NCBI GenBank assembly: GCA_905221605.1 | Contig: CAJNDS010000512.1 | Span: 1-64,000 of the forward strand | Length of the DNA stretch: 64,000 nt | Source: Symbiodinium natans | Taxonomy: Eukaryota; Sar; Dinophyceae; Suessiales; Symbiodiniaceae | Reading direction: 5' to 3' | Shown here: one piece after another, positions 23,070 to 36,338 of the stretch | How positions within the stretch are numbered: the stretch's first letter is position 1 | Layout of the letters: every line of letters begins with the position of its first letter | Notes under the pieces: generated by a model | What the model was told of the DNA's origin: nothing | Databases searched by the model: none | What the model saw: only the letters and a program-made list of their open reading frames with translations | Translations under genes and position numbers: made by a program

Positions 23070-26000
23070 CTATCAACGCAACAGCAGAAAGAACATCAAG
23101 AAGAACCGAAGCAGCAATGGCAGCAACAACAACTAACAACCGCAGCAAACACACAACACTAACATGGACGACGACTTGCAACATCAGCGCTTGAAAAAGC
23201 AGCAACATCCTCAGCATCCTTGCAGCCTGAGACAAGGCAAAGCAATGCGTCACATCAGTCACAGCAGCATTTTTTCCCGCTCCAGCCATGGTGTAAAATG
23301 CTTGGTCTGAGTGTCGGGCTTGCGCATACCAACATGGCTTAAGGCCCATGGACCTAATTTGGCCAGAAGCTTCCACCAGCCACAGACCTTGTGCTTCACA
23401 TGAATCTTCACCATTGGCTCGTTGTAAAGGCCGACAAAACTGCTCCAGTACGAGAGCCACATTGTTTAGGTCTAAGGAGACAGCAAATCGCAGGGGGGTT
23501 CAGGATTGGGTTCCCAAAAAAACCCACAACCAACATTTGGTTGGTGGAAACCCCCGCGCATTCTCTCCGAGAGGTTTGGGCAGGTCCCACAGGGCAAGGG
23601 GCGGGGGCAGGAAAGTTGGCAACCAGATTACTGATCTGCGGACGCCTCTCGGCTTGAAACCGAGGCGAATTTGGCGGCTGAGCAGCTTGCGTACCCTCCA
23701 CCACCCTGCCGCCGTTTTCGGCTGAAGTGCCTTTCGCGAGTCAGCGTGTTCTTGGCCGGCTGGGGGCTGAGTGCTGCAGGTGTGCGGTGGTACTGTTGAT
23801 CCTAGAGCCCTTGGCTCGGGGTTTAGGGATAAGAGTTTAAGGTCTTGTAGGTTCCAGGTTTGAGCTTGCTTAGGTTTGTTAAGGGTGCAGCCAAACCCTG
23901 CAACCCTGCCCCCCCAAGCCCGAACAAAGCCCTAGCCTTCTCAATTTGAAACAACCGCAGAAAGTGCTTGAAAGAGAATGGTTCTGTAGACTCGCGGGTC
24001 AGTTGAGGCCATGGGCATGCCGCGCCTACGGCATCACGATGCCAGGGCCTCGCCATCTCTGCGATGCTCAGGTCATCGAGCAGACATCTTTGGGAGCTGA
24101 AAAGCTGCCACCCTGACGTCGAAACTCCAGCTCTAAACATTCCCCTACAGAACACTGCAAAGTCAAAACGGACTCAAAACACGGATTCTGGGCTGATTTT
24201 TGATTTGGCTGGACTTTGGAGTCGCTTAGGCTCACCCGGAAGCCTGATAGCCCACGATGTGCTTTAACAAAGCAGAGGTTGCCGTTGGAGCCCTGCTAGT
24301 CATGTTCCTGGCCGCGGGCACAGACATGGGTTCCGCGAACTTGGTGCGGTTCTTTGATGCCCATAGTTTCGGGACCCTGATCCCCCAAAAGCCGAAAACC
24401 CCAAGCCTGAAGCAGTAAACCCTAAAGCCAGGAAACCCCAAAAACCTTCAGGCCGTCAACTTAAACCTCCAAAACCCTACAACCCTAACCACCAACAGTT
24501 CTGGGTAAAGGCTGGGCAAACCCTTGGTAAAGGCTTCGGGCTCAGAATGTCTAGCGGCGCCTGAGTCATGTAGCACTCGCCTGTGCCGGGGTGCTGGGTC
24601 TGGAGCCTAAGCGGTCCTTTCCTGGCCAACCTGTTAGGGGGGGGGTTTAGGGTTTTGGGGCCGAGGCCTTGCCAGCTTGGCGGCTGTCGTTCATCGCGGC
24701 CTACAAGGCACCCCTCCCAGCCCGTCTTTGTAGCGGGGTGCTACACAGCCTGAAAACCTCTGGAGGAGCCGACGGCGCGGAGCTGGTAGCTGCCCCAAAT
24801 CTTTGAGCTCCTCGAGACCCCCCTGGCAACACGCGAAACCCTAGCGGCCCTGAACCCGGCCTGAACCCTACCTCCTCAGCTTTCTAACTCCTGAACCTAA
24901 AAGCCCTCGTGTAAGCAACCTCTCCTGAAGCTTTGAGTCGTGACACCCCAAACTTCAGGGTTTGACATGCGCTTGAGGGTGGTGTGCTGTTAATCGAAAC
25001 AGGTTCAGGCTGAGTTACGGCCGGGATCTCATGGATAGGTGAGTTCTAAGATGTTCTATGGTGCGAGTCGTTTTGGGACATCATCCCCTAAACCGGATTC
25101 GATTTACCCTGGCCTGGCTCTTCGTTGCTCTTCTTCATCCAAGGCGCCATCTCAGGGACATGTCTTCGTCTCAGCGAGATTTGGGGTTTTATGGGTTGTT
25201 CACTGTAGATTTTGCGATGTTCGGGGCGTTGAAATTGTGGGGCGTCGCCATTTTCTTTGGTTCGAGGCTATTGGTTAATTTATTCCGCTTTATGCAGGAA
25301 CAGAAGGTTGTCACCTGTTGGATGGTTTTTGTTTTAGCAGGTCGAGTTGAGAAGGGACTTGATTGACTTGATCGAGTGAGAGGTTAGGGTTTCAGGTTTG
25401 AAGGCTCGTGTCGTGGATGTTGCTTCGCCGAGGATGTGCGATCCTCGACTCTGAATCACCGCTATGAACATGGATGGCAGGCGCATTGTGCCACAGCTGT
25501 ACAATTGACGCTGCTCTTTTAGAACCGGGACGAGGACACGAAACTTATGAAGTATACATGTCATGAGATGAGGCTCAAGGACATGATGCCTCAGCGTCAA
25601 AATGCAAACTTTGCGCGCCCTACGCCCACAATTCGAAATTCCAAGCCCATCCTTCGTTCAAAGGGTGGATTTACAGGCCGCAGCACCGCTGAAGACGACA
25701 TCCAAGGCCGGCCACTCAGGTGTATTGTGCATGGAACTGGAGGTGCTCGGAGTCTTGGGTTTCGGTGCCCATGGCAAGACCCATACAAACCAACAGAGCT
25801 TTCTTGGACATGCTCTTGCCCATTCAGTCCTAAATCCGATGTGGCTGTTGCACTGTTTGAGTTTTGGCCAGGCTAGGGACCTCTTGCTATCTCTAGGAGG
25901 TGCCAGTGCTGGCTCTCGCGCTGCTGGCCTGCTCCGCGGTGGCCCGATCCGCCTTCGTGGGCGTCTGAGTGTAGGGGTTCATGTCTCCTTACAGCTAGCT

Positions 26001-27300
26001 GTTGGATGGTCGGATTCCTTTTTCACAAGGTTTTTTTGTTAGCAGGAACCCTAATTTGGAGCAACACCCAATGCCCATCTCGTGCTTTGCTGTTTGGAGG
26101 TGTCAGCCAGACCCTACATGCCCCAAACTCCCATCCTAGAGCATGTTGCCAAAGCCAGCACAACACCTGCGAGAAGACCCCACAAGATGGCAAGATCAGG
26201 GTTGGATTCGCCCCGAGGCGAGCTCTGCCGCGAAGAGGCGGGTTTGCACACTGTCCTTCCGTTTAGGATTCATGCTGAGTGGGTTGCTCCTGGTTGATGT
26301 TGCGTGAAGCCTCCCTTACACCTGTGCTTGCTTGCAGCGACGGCACTGTGTGCAGTCACTCAGTTTGAATCGCCTGCAGCTGCGGCGGAATGACTTATAC
26401 ACTTTGCATGCCAGCATATGGCCGCCCCTTGGTGCGGTTTTCTGTCGTCTGAACCTCCATTGGGGCGGCGCTGCAGAACCTTAGTACACCACAACAACTT
26501 TTTTAGGGTAGGGCTATTCAATGGCACTCAGATTGTGTTGTCTGCCGTAACTTGTAAACCCGAAACCCTAACCATAAATCACGAGACTTTGTTGAAGGAT
26601 TTTTGGCCATGTTTCGTCAGAGTTTTGTAGGCTTGGTTGGGCTCGTTGGGCTTAGGGCCTGCCTGAGTCCCCAGTTGCAGCAGGATCTATAGTGTTTTGG
26701 GGCACAGACACCCTAAATCCGCAACCCCAAACCAAGTATGGCCGTTGTGGTAGTGCCCCCCAAAGGATTTTTCCGCCAGGGTACGGGTTGCTCCAAAACC
26801 TCGCTGCGTCCTCGTCGCGGCAACATCGCAGGCACGACCGTGCATGAGCTTACGAATCCCATGAGCCCAAGCTCTAAACCCAATAAACCCCCAAGACGGC
26901 TGGGACGGGGTGCCTGTGGGTTGGGATGGTGGTGGTGAGTTCAGGGTCGTAATCAATCGTTTGCCGTGCAATATGGCTACCAACGAGTTCGATGTAGACC
27001 TGCCCTCAAGGAGTAGTCCTCAGACTCCAACCCAATCTCCGCCCACAGCTAGTGGCTTGGGATAGGTTTGTTTTATGAATTTTGGGGGGTTTGGGGAAGG
27101 GGGCGGGGGGAGGGGATGGGGGTCGCCTGGGCAGGGCTTCAGGGTGCCCTAAACCCCAAAGGATACCTTGCCTATTTTCGGACCCACGCCAAAAAGCTAA
27201 AATACAATCTTAGGAAATTATCTTCTTCCCAATGCTTACTTCTACCCCGGTGGCCTAGGTGGCAAGGGGGGTCTTATGGAATTTGGTTCAGGGTGTGGGG
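23070..27300. other. no confident gene
   Basis: Unique DNA with many short CCCTAAACC/GGGTTTAGG words. The best open frames (plus 25058-25366, hydrophobic stretches; plus 25547-25876) lack clear splice support and match no family I know. Confidence 0.35.
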
Positions 27301-27304
27301 TTAA

Positions 27305-28625
27305 GGGTTAATAGTTCGCTTAGCTTCTTGGTTTCTCCGTTCATGTTATATCTATCATGTCAATATATTCTTTGAAACCGCTTACGAAGTAGTTTTACAT
27401 TCTAATTTTTTTGTGGGGAAAAGCTACTGAGTTCGATTTTGGATTAATGACGTGATCATACTTGGTTTCACTCTCCTGAGCTCTTATGTTGTTCTAGTTC
27501 TTTGCGTGTTCAGGTTTTCTTCTAAATACTTCGTGTCATTATTTCTTTTTGAGTCACAAATAATTTCAACGTGCTCAATCATTTTTGAGTATTGTTTTAT
27601 TCGCTCCTGATCTTCTGTAACTTGGTTTTCTAGCAGTTGAATGTCTTGCATCATGTTGCCACAATCTCCGCATCAAAGTATTGAAATTCACCTGTTTTAA
27701 CTTTCGCAACTCGGCAGTTTCAAAGTACGTTCTATTTCGTCTGTCTTCAGCTTGTATATTCTAACAATGTATTTGGCGTCTATGTTGTATGTGTTCAGGT
27801 TTGTGTAATCCATGTTCCGTGCTAATTCACCTAGGTGTTATTTCTTTACGTCATTTTCCTCAGAAAATTATACTCTTAAGATTTCCTGGATCACGATTAT
27901 TTGACACACTTATCTAAGCATTCAGAACAAGTCAAGGTGTATTTAACATAGTTGTAACAGTACAGTATGTTCGCTTGAAACAGTGTACATCTTCGACTTG
28001 TTTGCGCCGATAACATTTTCTCACAACATTCACATCTGGTTCACTACATGCATCAAAATCAACGAAGATCTTATTTGCTTTTATTGGCATAAAATGAATA
28101 CAACATTCTGGGGATCTTGTTATAAATTGATATATTTATAACAAGACAACTTTCCTTAAGATTCGGCGAAACGAATGGCGAACAAGTATCATTTCCACAC
28201 TCTTATGGTGCTTCTGAATCTGTTCCTCACACGGGAGCAATGGGACTTTCTAGATGTCTGGCCAGGGTCTGCAAACACAGTCAAGTTCCTATCGAACTTT
28301 TTGACTTACAGATTATCCATCACATTCAAAATCTTCTTTAGACTGCTTACGTCTTTACCTTTCAACATCCTCCACCTTTTTCTAACCTCTTTTCTGGGGA
28401 AGGCTTTCTTGATCCCCATCCAGTAGACACTGTATCAACACCTTCGTTCAGAATTATAACAGTCAATACTGTCATGATATAATGATCAGTGTTTCTAGCT
28501 GTAAAAGAGCTACTAAACCACCGCTTGGTACTGCTGGGTTGTTATTGGCTAAATATATTTGTTTTTATTGCGGATGTCCTAAGATTGTGTTTAATCTTTT
28601 TGGTGTGGGTGGTGCCAATTGCCGA
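27305..28625. other. AT-rich island
   Basis: Base composition changes abruptly from GC-rich to visibly AT-rich for about 1.3 kb and then back. The island lacks the telomere words and G runs common outside it. No terminal repeats were found. It holds one open frame (28175-28426). Confidence 0.7.
28175..28426 (+). CDS. hypothetical protein in AT-rich island
   Basis: An 83-codon open frame from ATG to TAG. The product is hydrophobic and Phe/Leu-rich, with a possible membrane segment near residues 45-75. No family recognised. In AT-rich DNA such a frame could arise by chance, but it is the only one in the island. Confidence 0.25.
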   Translation: MANKYHFHTLMVLLNLFLTREQWDFLDVWPGSANTVKFLSNFLTYRLSITFKIFFRLLTSLPFNILHLFLTSFLGKAFLIPIQ

Positions 28626-28629
28626 AAAA

Positions 28630-30780
28630 TAGACAAGGTTTGCAGTAGCTAAGATCAGGTGACCCAGTGTGCCTGCCCGTCGACTCCTGGACCTTTGATC
28701 TCCATCGGAGAGGCGGCGATCGAGGCGCTAAGGGCCCTTAACAAAGGACTTCCCAAAGGACTTTGGGGGGAGGGGGGCTTGCAGGTTTTGTCGGGCCGCA
28801 CTTCCGGTGCGCGGAGTTTGGGAGGCCCGGGTCCAAGGCGACCTCTGCGTTTAGAGGACATGAAGATCATGAGGTGACCCCCGCCTCTGTGAACACTGGA
28901 TCCTGAACTCGAGCCTTGAACCTCATCCGAGCAATTGTCTCACGAGGCCTTTGGCAGTGCTGCAAATCGTAATGAGTTTTCATGCGATGGCAGATTCCAT
29001 CGTCTCCATGTCTCCATCACGCCTCTGTCTTCTGTGATGTTGCTAGGCATTGTAGCGCGCGGCAAAGTTTGTAAGTGTAGCAGTGTTGCAGACCTCTGTG
29101 GCACCCAGGGAAGCCACCCCCGCAACCGTGAAGCTCATTGCTGGCTTGGCTCCAAGCCCCCGAAACCCAAAGCCTGAATTTCCTTTAAAAGATCCCGGTG
29201 CTTCAGGCACACAGAGCAGCGCCACCGGTTGAGATGGATGGCCTCCGCGATATGCAGAACGGAAGGCTTCGGGCATAGGTATCAGGGCATTTAGAGTCCC
29301 CAACTCTGGGATGGTGGATGACCTTCACAGCACCCCAGCTGTTTTTCAAAGAGCGACATTGCGGGATCATCGCTCGGACCAGAAGGGGAAAGCCCCCTCA
29401 ACCAGAGACACTTCCAGCCAGGGTCGCCTGGCCTGCACGAGATTCCCAGCCTGGTGCACAGCGGAGGAGACGCAGCGCGGACCAGGTGGAGCTGTGGGTG
29501 ATTTGTTGCTTTCAGAAAGGACACAAGGGTCCTGGGGTTCAAAAGTTCAGAGCTTTCTGGGTTTTCGGGGTCGAGTCAAGGGCATGGAACAACCCTAAAA
29601 TCCCGTCATCTCTAAACTCTAAATTCTAAATCTCCTTCAAATTTTGAAACTGTATGCCCGAGCATGCTGCCTGCCGCTCTGACATTCTCGAGCGAAGACG
29701 CAAACGCGCCCAAGTGATGCGCATACGATCAGGCCTAAGCGGTCTGGGGATGAGGGTGTAGTGAAAGCAGTACATGCATTCAAGTGAATTCAAAAAAATG
29801 GGTCACGGGGTGAGCCGGGGTAGTGCTTGAGGTGTGGGGCTTCCGGGCGTAACTACGCCTTAACCCCAAACAGCAGGTTTTGGAGAACAGGATCTAGGTG
29901 TTGGGGGGTCGGGTTTAGGTCCGGCCGGGTTGGAGCATTTGGGCGGCTTTCGTGCTGACCGGAACATCTCGATTTCCCTTCCCTGCCTGCAGCCGAAAAA
30001 AGGACCTTGCAACCCGAGCTCCTGCAAGCTTTCAGCTATGCCTCAAATCCTTCATCACCAAAGGCCCTGAAGCCCTGAAGCCCCGGACGTTAACACCAAC
30101 ACTCAACCCCAAGCCCGAACGGACCCGGCCCTGAGCAGTGCCCCAAAACGGCCTTTGAAAGAGCAGTTTTCAGTTGAACATCTTAAAGACCCCCCCGAAG
30201 AGCAATGCCAGCTGAAAGGGTGCGCGGCAGCGCCGCCGAGCCTTTGGGGCCCGGCTGATGGGCATTCACCCAGTGCCCGGGGCCAGAGAGGTTTCGTGGC
30301 ACGGTTCCTGGGTCGTTTGAAGCGGCCGGGATCTGGCGAGATTGAAGGCGAGGAGAACTGGAGCCCCAAGCAAAATGCAAACCCTGGCCCCAAGCCTGCG
30401 AGACCCGAAGCTGGTAGCAGAAGCGCCGCAGCAGTAAACACCGCCCGAAGCCCCAAACCTGGGGCCCTGGAGCCTCAAACCTGATGCCCTCCCCTTGCTT
30501 AGGCCGCAACCCGACTCTAAGCTCGCAGCCCTGGACATGAGCAAGGTCCGGAACAAGGTGCGGGGGTCGGGATTTTGGCGCTTCCGAGGGGGGGGGGGGG
30601 GGGGGCGGGTCATAGGGTGGAGGTTGGCCTTCCCGCTTCCACAGCTCCACATCTCTGCCCGCTGCTTTTCCTTGACTTGGTGCTCGAGTTCCTGGGCCAA
30701 ACCATGGGTATATGTAGGCATTAGTGATAGACTGTTCAGACATTAGGTCAGACACAGACGCCACATGTAAAACGTGGTTC
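28630..30780. other. no confident gene
   Basis: Unique GC-rich DNA with telomere-like words. Minus 30620-30700 could hold a coiled-coil-like exon (ELEHQVKEKQRAEMW after a GGCCCAG acceptor), but no partner exon was found. Confidence 0.35.
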
Positions 30781-30782
30781 GC

Positions 30783-31148
30783 ATGCGGCCTCGAAACCAG
30801 AGCTGCGGCCTGTTTACCTCAATGTTTACATGTGAAAGTGCTCAATGCAGTGTTTGCCCACCTGTTGTGGGTGCCAGTGAAACTTGGTGGTCGTATGGCA
30901 AGACTCTGACAGCAAGTCGGCCGGGGGTGACTGGTTTGCCACTTCGCAGAGACACCAAGCACGGCTTCCGTGAATCCATTTACATGGGGCACACGGATTT
31001 GTCGGGCGATAAATGCCATCGTCCGAAACCTGGTGTCGCAAGAACTGCAACCATTTTGCGGACAGCTCCTGTGAACGACTTCAGGTGTCAAGGAGGCACA
31101 TCAACTGATTCGCCCGCATTGGGGCTCGTGAAGGCCTTAACCCCATAA
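30783..31148 (+). pseudogene. DeSI/PPPDE isopeptidase copy 1, degenerate
   Basis: The most decayed copy of the array. It keeps the leader (ATGTAA at 30765) and the start region, and the SRPGVTGLPLRRDTKHGFRE part is readable. It has lost the segment that carries the catalytic His (no FHVGVQIGDIE), then lost the stretch just before the Cys, so that GCAAGAACTGCAACCATTTT follows directly in another frame. Only traces of the region after the Cys motif remain. It cannot encode an active enzyme. Confidence 0.85.
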
Positions 31149-31149
31149 A

Positions 31150-32410
31150 GAACCCTAAACCCGAAAAATCCCATTCCCTGAGCAAGCCCTGAATGCCATA
31201 ACTCACCCGAACTCTTGAACTTAAAACGCAAGAGCCTGCTCCTAAAGCCCAGATGCATCAGGTGCAGATGGGCATCCGCAGTACTTCCACAGCCCGGTGC
31301 GGCAACAACGGCCGCGAGGCTCCCACGACCGTCGCTTCGCTTTCAAGGGATGCCTAGGGTTTCTAGGGCGCTGGGAAAAGGGCGGGGCTCTGCGGCGGTC
31401 GGCGTGGGTTTTTGTTGGGCTTGGAAATTGGCAAAGCAGTTCCTCTTCCTCCGCTTCCCCACCCCCGCGCGCCCCGCGGGCTTCCTTCCGCTCTTTCGGA
31501 CTTTTGTGGTTGTGGGTTTCAGAGTCTGGGCATTCGCGGGCTCGGGCGTTCGAGGCTTTGGAGACATGCGGTCGCAAAACTCGGGTTTAAGGGCTACATT
31601 GCTCTCTGGGCACTATAGATTGATGGCACATGGGTGCAGCGCATGCAATTTGCCTTCTGAGCCTGTAGCATGCTTCAGATTACTTGGGTGGGGGCGGGGG
31701 TCTCGTGGTGCGGGCCAACGGTGGGAGTTCTTGGATTCCTGCGCTTCGGCCGAACATTGTAGGAGGTGCACCCCCTTGGGTGTATATAAGGCTTATGTCT
31801 CTTGACTTTGCGATTCTTCAGTCGAGGGTTAGCGGTTGTGGTTTTGTGCGTGGGTTCTTGGTCGCTTGCCAAGACCCCCCGCACCCGATCATTCCATCAT
31901 TCCCCATGTATCTGAGCCGTTGCCTCAAGGCCGTCTAAGAATCTTTGGCGCCTCAATGCGTTTCACTGGCTCTCCACTTCTCGCGTGAGGCCAAGAGCCG
32001 ACCGGAGCTGGTGAGGAGCCCAAGTAAGAAGTGATGATGGTTTGGTTTGGGGCCTGGTGGGGTGATTCTTTTTCTCCCGGATTTGGGGTTTCAAGGTTAG
32101 AATTTTCAGCATTCAAGGGCTGGCTTAAGCCAGAAACCGTCAGAGCCCTAAAGCCCCGAACCCTCGACAAAGGCTGCCCCTGTCGGCTGTGGTGACTCTC
32201 ACGAAGCCCAGGACTCAGCGCCTGTCTTCTGATGTGAGGATTGAAGGGTTTGGTGCAGTGCGAGCAGGCCCTGATTCCCTTTATCAAGGGGAGTGAGCAG
32301 AGTGAGGGCAGGGGCGGCAGGGGTTCAGCCAGATTCAGAAACCACAGAACGGCGAATTCGCAAAACCTGCTGGCACCAAATCAGACTGCAGTGGGCCAAC
32401 ATTTCCGCCG

Positions 32411-32476
<66 letters not shown>

Positions 32477-33490
32477 GGGCTAGCGAGAGCTCATCATTCT
32501 CGGGTTCTTTGTGTTGTGTTTCAGAATGTAAGGTTTTAGTGCTTCAGGCTTTTCGGATGTAGTTTGAGGGTTCACGGGGTTTCGGGTTTATAGGGGTCCC
32601 ATGATCTTGGCATGTATGTTGTTAGTTTGTGTTTTGTTTTGCTTTCGATTTTTGCTGCTCGGGTTTCAGATGGTGTTCTTTTTTTTTCTCCCGGACTTAG
32701 GCATTTAATATCATTTAATCAGGCTTAGTTTTTGGAAGATATGCCGGTAGCTGGTTTGTGAGGCTTTTAGGGCTTAGAACTTTTGGGGGTTTAGGGTGTC
32801 ATGATTTGGGTTTCACGACTTAAGGCTTCAGGGTCTAGGGCCTTGCCACCGGGCAGCAGCAGGGGGCAGCCAGCAACAAGCAGAGTTTCATAAGCACCCA
32901 GCAGGGCCGGTTTAGACGACCATCACGAGCATGCCTCCCTTTTGCACATCAAAGAAAGGCCTGCGGGGCACGCTCTTCATCCTGAGCCTTGCAAGCCTTG
33001 CCTCAACCCCAAATTATCCCAGAAACCCAGAAGCCCCCCAAGTCGAAGAGGGCCTCAACCCTCAAAGGCTACCCCGGCTGTAAGGTCCGAGTTGAATGTT
33101 GCTCGGTGACAAGAAGGTCTTCGCAGCTGGGGGCCCCAGCATGTTCGGGTTTGGGGATGTTTCAGGGTTTGAGGGCTTTGTAGGGTTGAAGGGTTGCAGG
33201 AGCCAGGCGCGAAAGGGGTTGGTTCGTGGCTGCGAGTTAGTTGGGATGTGGGCTGCTCCAACATCCAAGCTTGTAATCTCTAACACCTGACCTAAACCCT
33301 CCCTGGGCCGTCTCCCAGTTGTCGACACAATGATTTGTGAAGCTCTGAGACGCTGTGCCCCGATGTGCCACAGCGGAGGGCAGACGGTGGGGGTCTTGCT
33401 ATGGCTTCACGCTTCCGAGCCTGGAGGGTGTCCTTACTTCCAAAGCTTTGTAAACCTTTTCCCTCTAATCGCCGTAATCGCTAGAGAGTT
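31150..33490. other. no confident gene; telomere-like words and CTG repeat
   Basis: Open frames around 31215-31805 on both strands are typical of GC-rich DNA and show no domain. The CTG repeat at 32413 is listed separately. TTTAGGG-like words are common at 32560-32830. Confidence 0.35.
32413..32475. repeat. (CTG)21 trinucleotide repeat
   Basis: Twenty-one uninterrupted CTG units. Depending on frame and strand it would encode poly-Leu, poly-Ala, poly-Gln or poly-Cys. No surrounding gene model was supported. Confidence 0.97.
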
Positions 33491-33910
33491 TCAGGGTTGG
33501 ACAACCCACAAAGAAGTTAAAGGCCGAAGTGGAATGGTCTGCGAAGCCACGGCAGGGGCCCCCACCCAAAAGAGCGGGCAAACTAGCCTGCACACCGCTC
33601 CTTCAGCCATGCCCACGTGCCAAATGCGCATTGCAGGGTTCTTAGTTTGCGCCCTCAGGTTTTGGTTGAGAGCTTGGAGTCTAGGGAGCCAGCTCCCCGA
33701 GACGTATGGGGCGGAGCTGCAGGTAAACAGGGCAGAGTGGCAGATGGGCAGCGCCGATGGGGGCCAGATGGTGCTGTAGGTTGTCTTTGCCGCGTTCACT
33801 GGAATCGGACGACCCCTTGAAAAGCACTCCTGAGGGCCGAAAGCAGCTTTCAACAGCAACCGAGCAAGGCCCCCCTTAAGCACATCAAGGCCTTTGAGCA
33901 GAAGTTGCAT
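33491..33910 (-). CDS. candidate N-terminal exon, unrecognised
   Basis: Minus-strand frame starting at ATG 33910. The first 60 residues (MQLLLKGLDVLKGGLARLLL, then FGPQECFSRGRPIPVNAAK) look like an amphipathic, basic N-terminus, as in organelle-targeted proteins. The rest is less protein-like, and a CTGCAG site near 33720 may mark an exon end. Function unknown. Confidence 0.35.
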   Translation of the reverse strand: MQLLLKGLDVLKGGLARLLLKAAFGPQECFSRGRPIPVNAAKTTYSTIWPPSALPICHSALFTCSSAPYVSGSWLPRLQALNQNLRAQTKNPAMRIWHVGMAEGAVCRLVCPLFWVGAPAVASQTIPLRPLTSLWVVQP

Positions 33911-34408
33911 TTTCAGGGGGACCTGGCTGTGAGAAGACTCCTAGGAGTCGCCCAGGCCAAGCCAAAGAACCCTCCTAGGTCTTAACGTTCGAGAGGCAAG
34001 ACATGTTTATCACAGGATAAAACCCCCGAAGCCTGACTCCCCCAAACCCTTAGTAACACGAAACTCGCTATTTCACCTGACTCTCTCGTTAACCCCTCCC
34101 TCGACTTCCCACTCTTGCGAGAAAGGCAGGGCGGGCTGCCCCTGCAGCAATCCATAGCCTATGAGCATTCTGGCAGTCTGTGCCGGAGCACCAGTGCTCC
34201 CAGTCGGGCGTGCGGGATGGTCTGGGGCCGACGCCCTAAACTTTAACCCTAACACCTTAAACCCTCGGAACGTTTCTGAGATGTGCGGCCTTCGAGATTT
34301 ATTCGGTTTGCTCGGGTATGGCCGTTTAGGATTTCTTGGGGCACCAGGAGTTTGGAGGCCCGGGGGGCGAAGTCAAGAATTGATGTGGTTCTTGCGGTTC
34401 TATTTCAG

Positions 34409-34692
34409 TCCATCCTTCTTGATGCTCCTGGGGGCCCTGGTGGCTATCCCTTTCAAGTCGGAGCAGAGGGCGTGCTGCCACACTGCCAGATGCCTGCCAG
34501 ATGCCACCAGCAAAATGAGGGTTCACACTTCTGGAGCAGCTCAGGTTTTCACCATATTGGCGTTACGACTCTAACACAGACCAGCGTTAGGACTCTAAAG
34601 CAGGTTGCCATCGGCATAAGTAGCATGAGTTCTAGGACTTGTCGCCGCCGCTTCGCTTGGCTCACAAGCATTTGGCTGCTGCTCCGAGCTTA
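34409..34692 (+). CDS. candidate 3' exons, unrecognised
   Basis: After a strong TTCTATTTCAG acceptor at 34408, the plus strand encodes SILLDAPGGPGGYPFQVGAE and onward to a TCAG|GTTTTC donor at 34544 (136 nt). A second piece near 34600-34692 (QVAIGISSMSSRTCRRRFAW) ends at TAG. The two lie in the same frame, so the intron is optional. No family recognised. Confidence 0.4.
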
Positions 34693-34699
34693 GTGCGCG

Positions 34700-36040
34700 C
34701 AATGGCTGGTGCTGAGGCATGCGCCCCTAAACTCGGGCGGATGTGAACTTGGCATCCTCCCTGTCCCTTAATGGCACCATTCTGTGAGGTTCGTCCTCGC
34801 AGCTTGAAAGATCCATCGCAGGTCGCATCGCAGTGGCGCGCAAACCAGCACTGTGACTGGTTGGCAGCAGCGCAGGCCGGGCCAGTTCATGCTTCCAGGC
34901 AGTCCAACCCAAACACTGTCTTCAGGGCCAGTCATCCCGAGGCCCTAACCTTTCTCTGAGCCCTAGCAGCCTTAACCCTCACGCCCTACTCCAGACGCCC
35001 TGTGCCTTAGCTGAGCCATTCCAGTCGCCAGGCGCGGCTGGTACCTGTCTCTGGAGACCGGCCACCTCGGCGCGCTCGAGTGGCTTGAAGCGACAACATT
35101 TCGGCTCTTAGGAATCAGGTGATGCTGGGTTCTTGGGGGTACATGCAGGGTGTGTCGGGAAATAGCAGAACCCCACAGCCCTACGCCCTACGCTCGCAGC
35201 CCGTAGGTGTGAAGCCCTAAGTCCTCAAATCCTAGCCCCCAACGAAGCCCCAAAGCCGCAAATCCCAAAACTCCGAAGCCCAACGCCTTGGCTGGATCCA
35301 AGGCCTCGGCCCCGGTGGTGTCTTTGCCTGCGCCGGCACCGGCGGTGGTGAGGACTTGGTCTTTAGTCTTTCGGGTCTAGGGTATGGGTGTCCCATCCTC
35401 TTTCATGGGCAGTCGCAGGCCCCGCGGCCGTGCCACACAGGTGCCCCGCAAGCGGAGCTCGGTCTCACCAGTGCAGGCGGCCGGGCCTCGTCTCGGCAGA
35501 TTTTGGGGTCCATGGGGGGGCAGGTTGTGTGATCTTTTTCATTGCACGGAGAACCAAAAGCCTTGGTGCAGGTGGGTGTTCTGGGCTGTGGCGTCGGAGG
35601 TGTGGAGGAGATCCACTTCTCGCCTTCCTGAATTGCCGGAATACAAAGCACAGAGCACGGACTCTTGCCCCCCTCCCTTCAAGCCAAATCACTGCAGTTC
35701 TGACATCTGGCCGTCACGCTCCCTATATCAAGTCTTAGCCAATATTTTCTGGAAGCTGGTAGGCTTCTCAACCTGCATCTTCGAAGCCTGCCTTTGCTCA
35801 GTTCAGGAATTGGGGCAACCACCCAAACCCAAAACAGACCCTGACCCTAGCATTCATAGGCCCTGAACATTCAAGGGTGGACGCTTCATGTGATCAGCGA
35901 AACGACCGATACACAGGAGCTGTGCCGCCAACTCGATGACTCCACAGCCCGGGCCTGAGTAGGGTTGTTTTTGGGGAGTAGGAGTTTTTTTTGGGCTTCA
36001 CCAGGGGTTTTGGGGGTTTAGGGTTTTGGGCGCCCCGGAA
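34700..36040. other. no confident gene
   Basis: An open plus-strand frame (35384-35866) lacks domains or splice support. Otherwise unique DNA with scattered telomere-like words. Confidence 0.35.
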
Positions 36041-36045
36041 AGGCA

Positions 36046-36338
36046 TGCATCTCAAGAAGACAAACTCCCAGCTTTCAATCCTTCTCACTGCGCTGTGAAC
36101 CAAGCTACCTGAGATATCATAGGTCTCTGGATTGCTGAGACTGCCTGGGATGTTGTTTTTTTTGCATGCTGAAGCGCTTTGGCCTTTAGTTCAAAGCCGC
36201 TCGACACTTGCTGCTCGATTTCCCAAACCCGAAGTTTCAAAGTGAGAGCCCAGGGAAAGCATGGGCACGCAGGCAACACGGACAGACTGCTCTAGTACAT
36301 TGGGTCAGACACAGATCTCCATCAAAATAGCAAGCCGC
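36046..36338 (+). promoter_or_regulatory. conserved 5' flank of DeSI copy 2
   Basis: Blocks here recur upstream of other copies: GGCATGCATCTCAAGAAGAC (also near 40989), TGAGATATCATAGGTCTCT (also near 60319; shorter at 50970), a TTCAAAGCCGCT motif (also 51020, 60390), and CAGACACAGATCTCCATCA just before the leader in most copies. Shared position relative to the ATG suggests the promoter and 5' UTR were duplicated with the gene. No TATA box stands out. Confidence 0.5.

Noticed and set aside
32413-32475. CTG repeat as part of a poly-Gln or poly-Leu protein
   Set aside because: No surrounding frame has coding character or splice sites on either strand.
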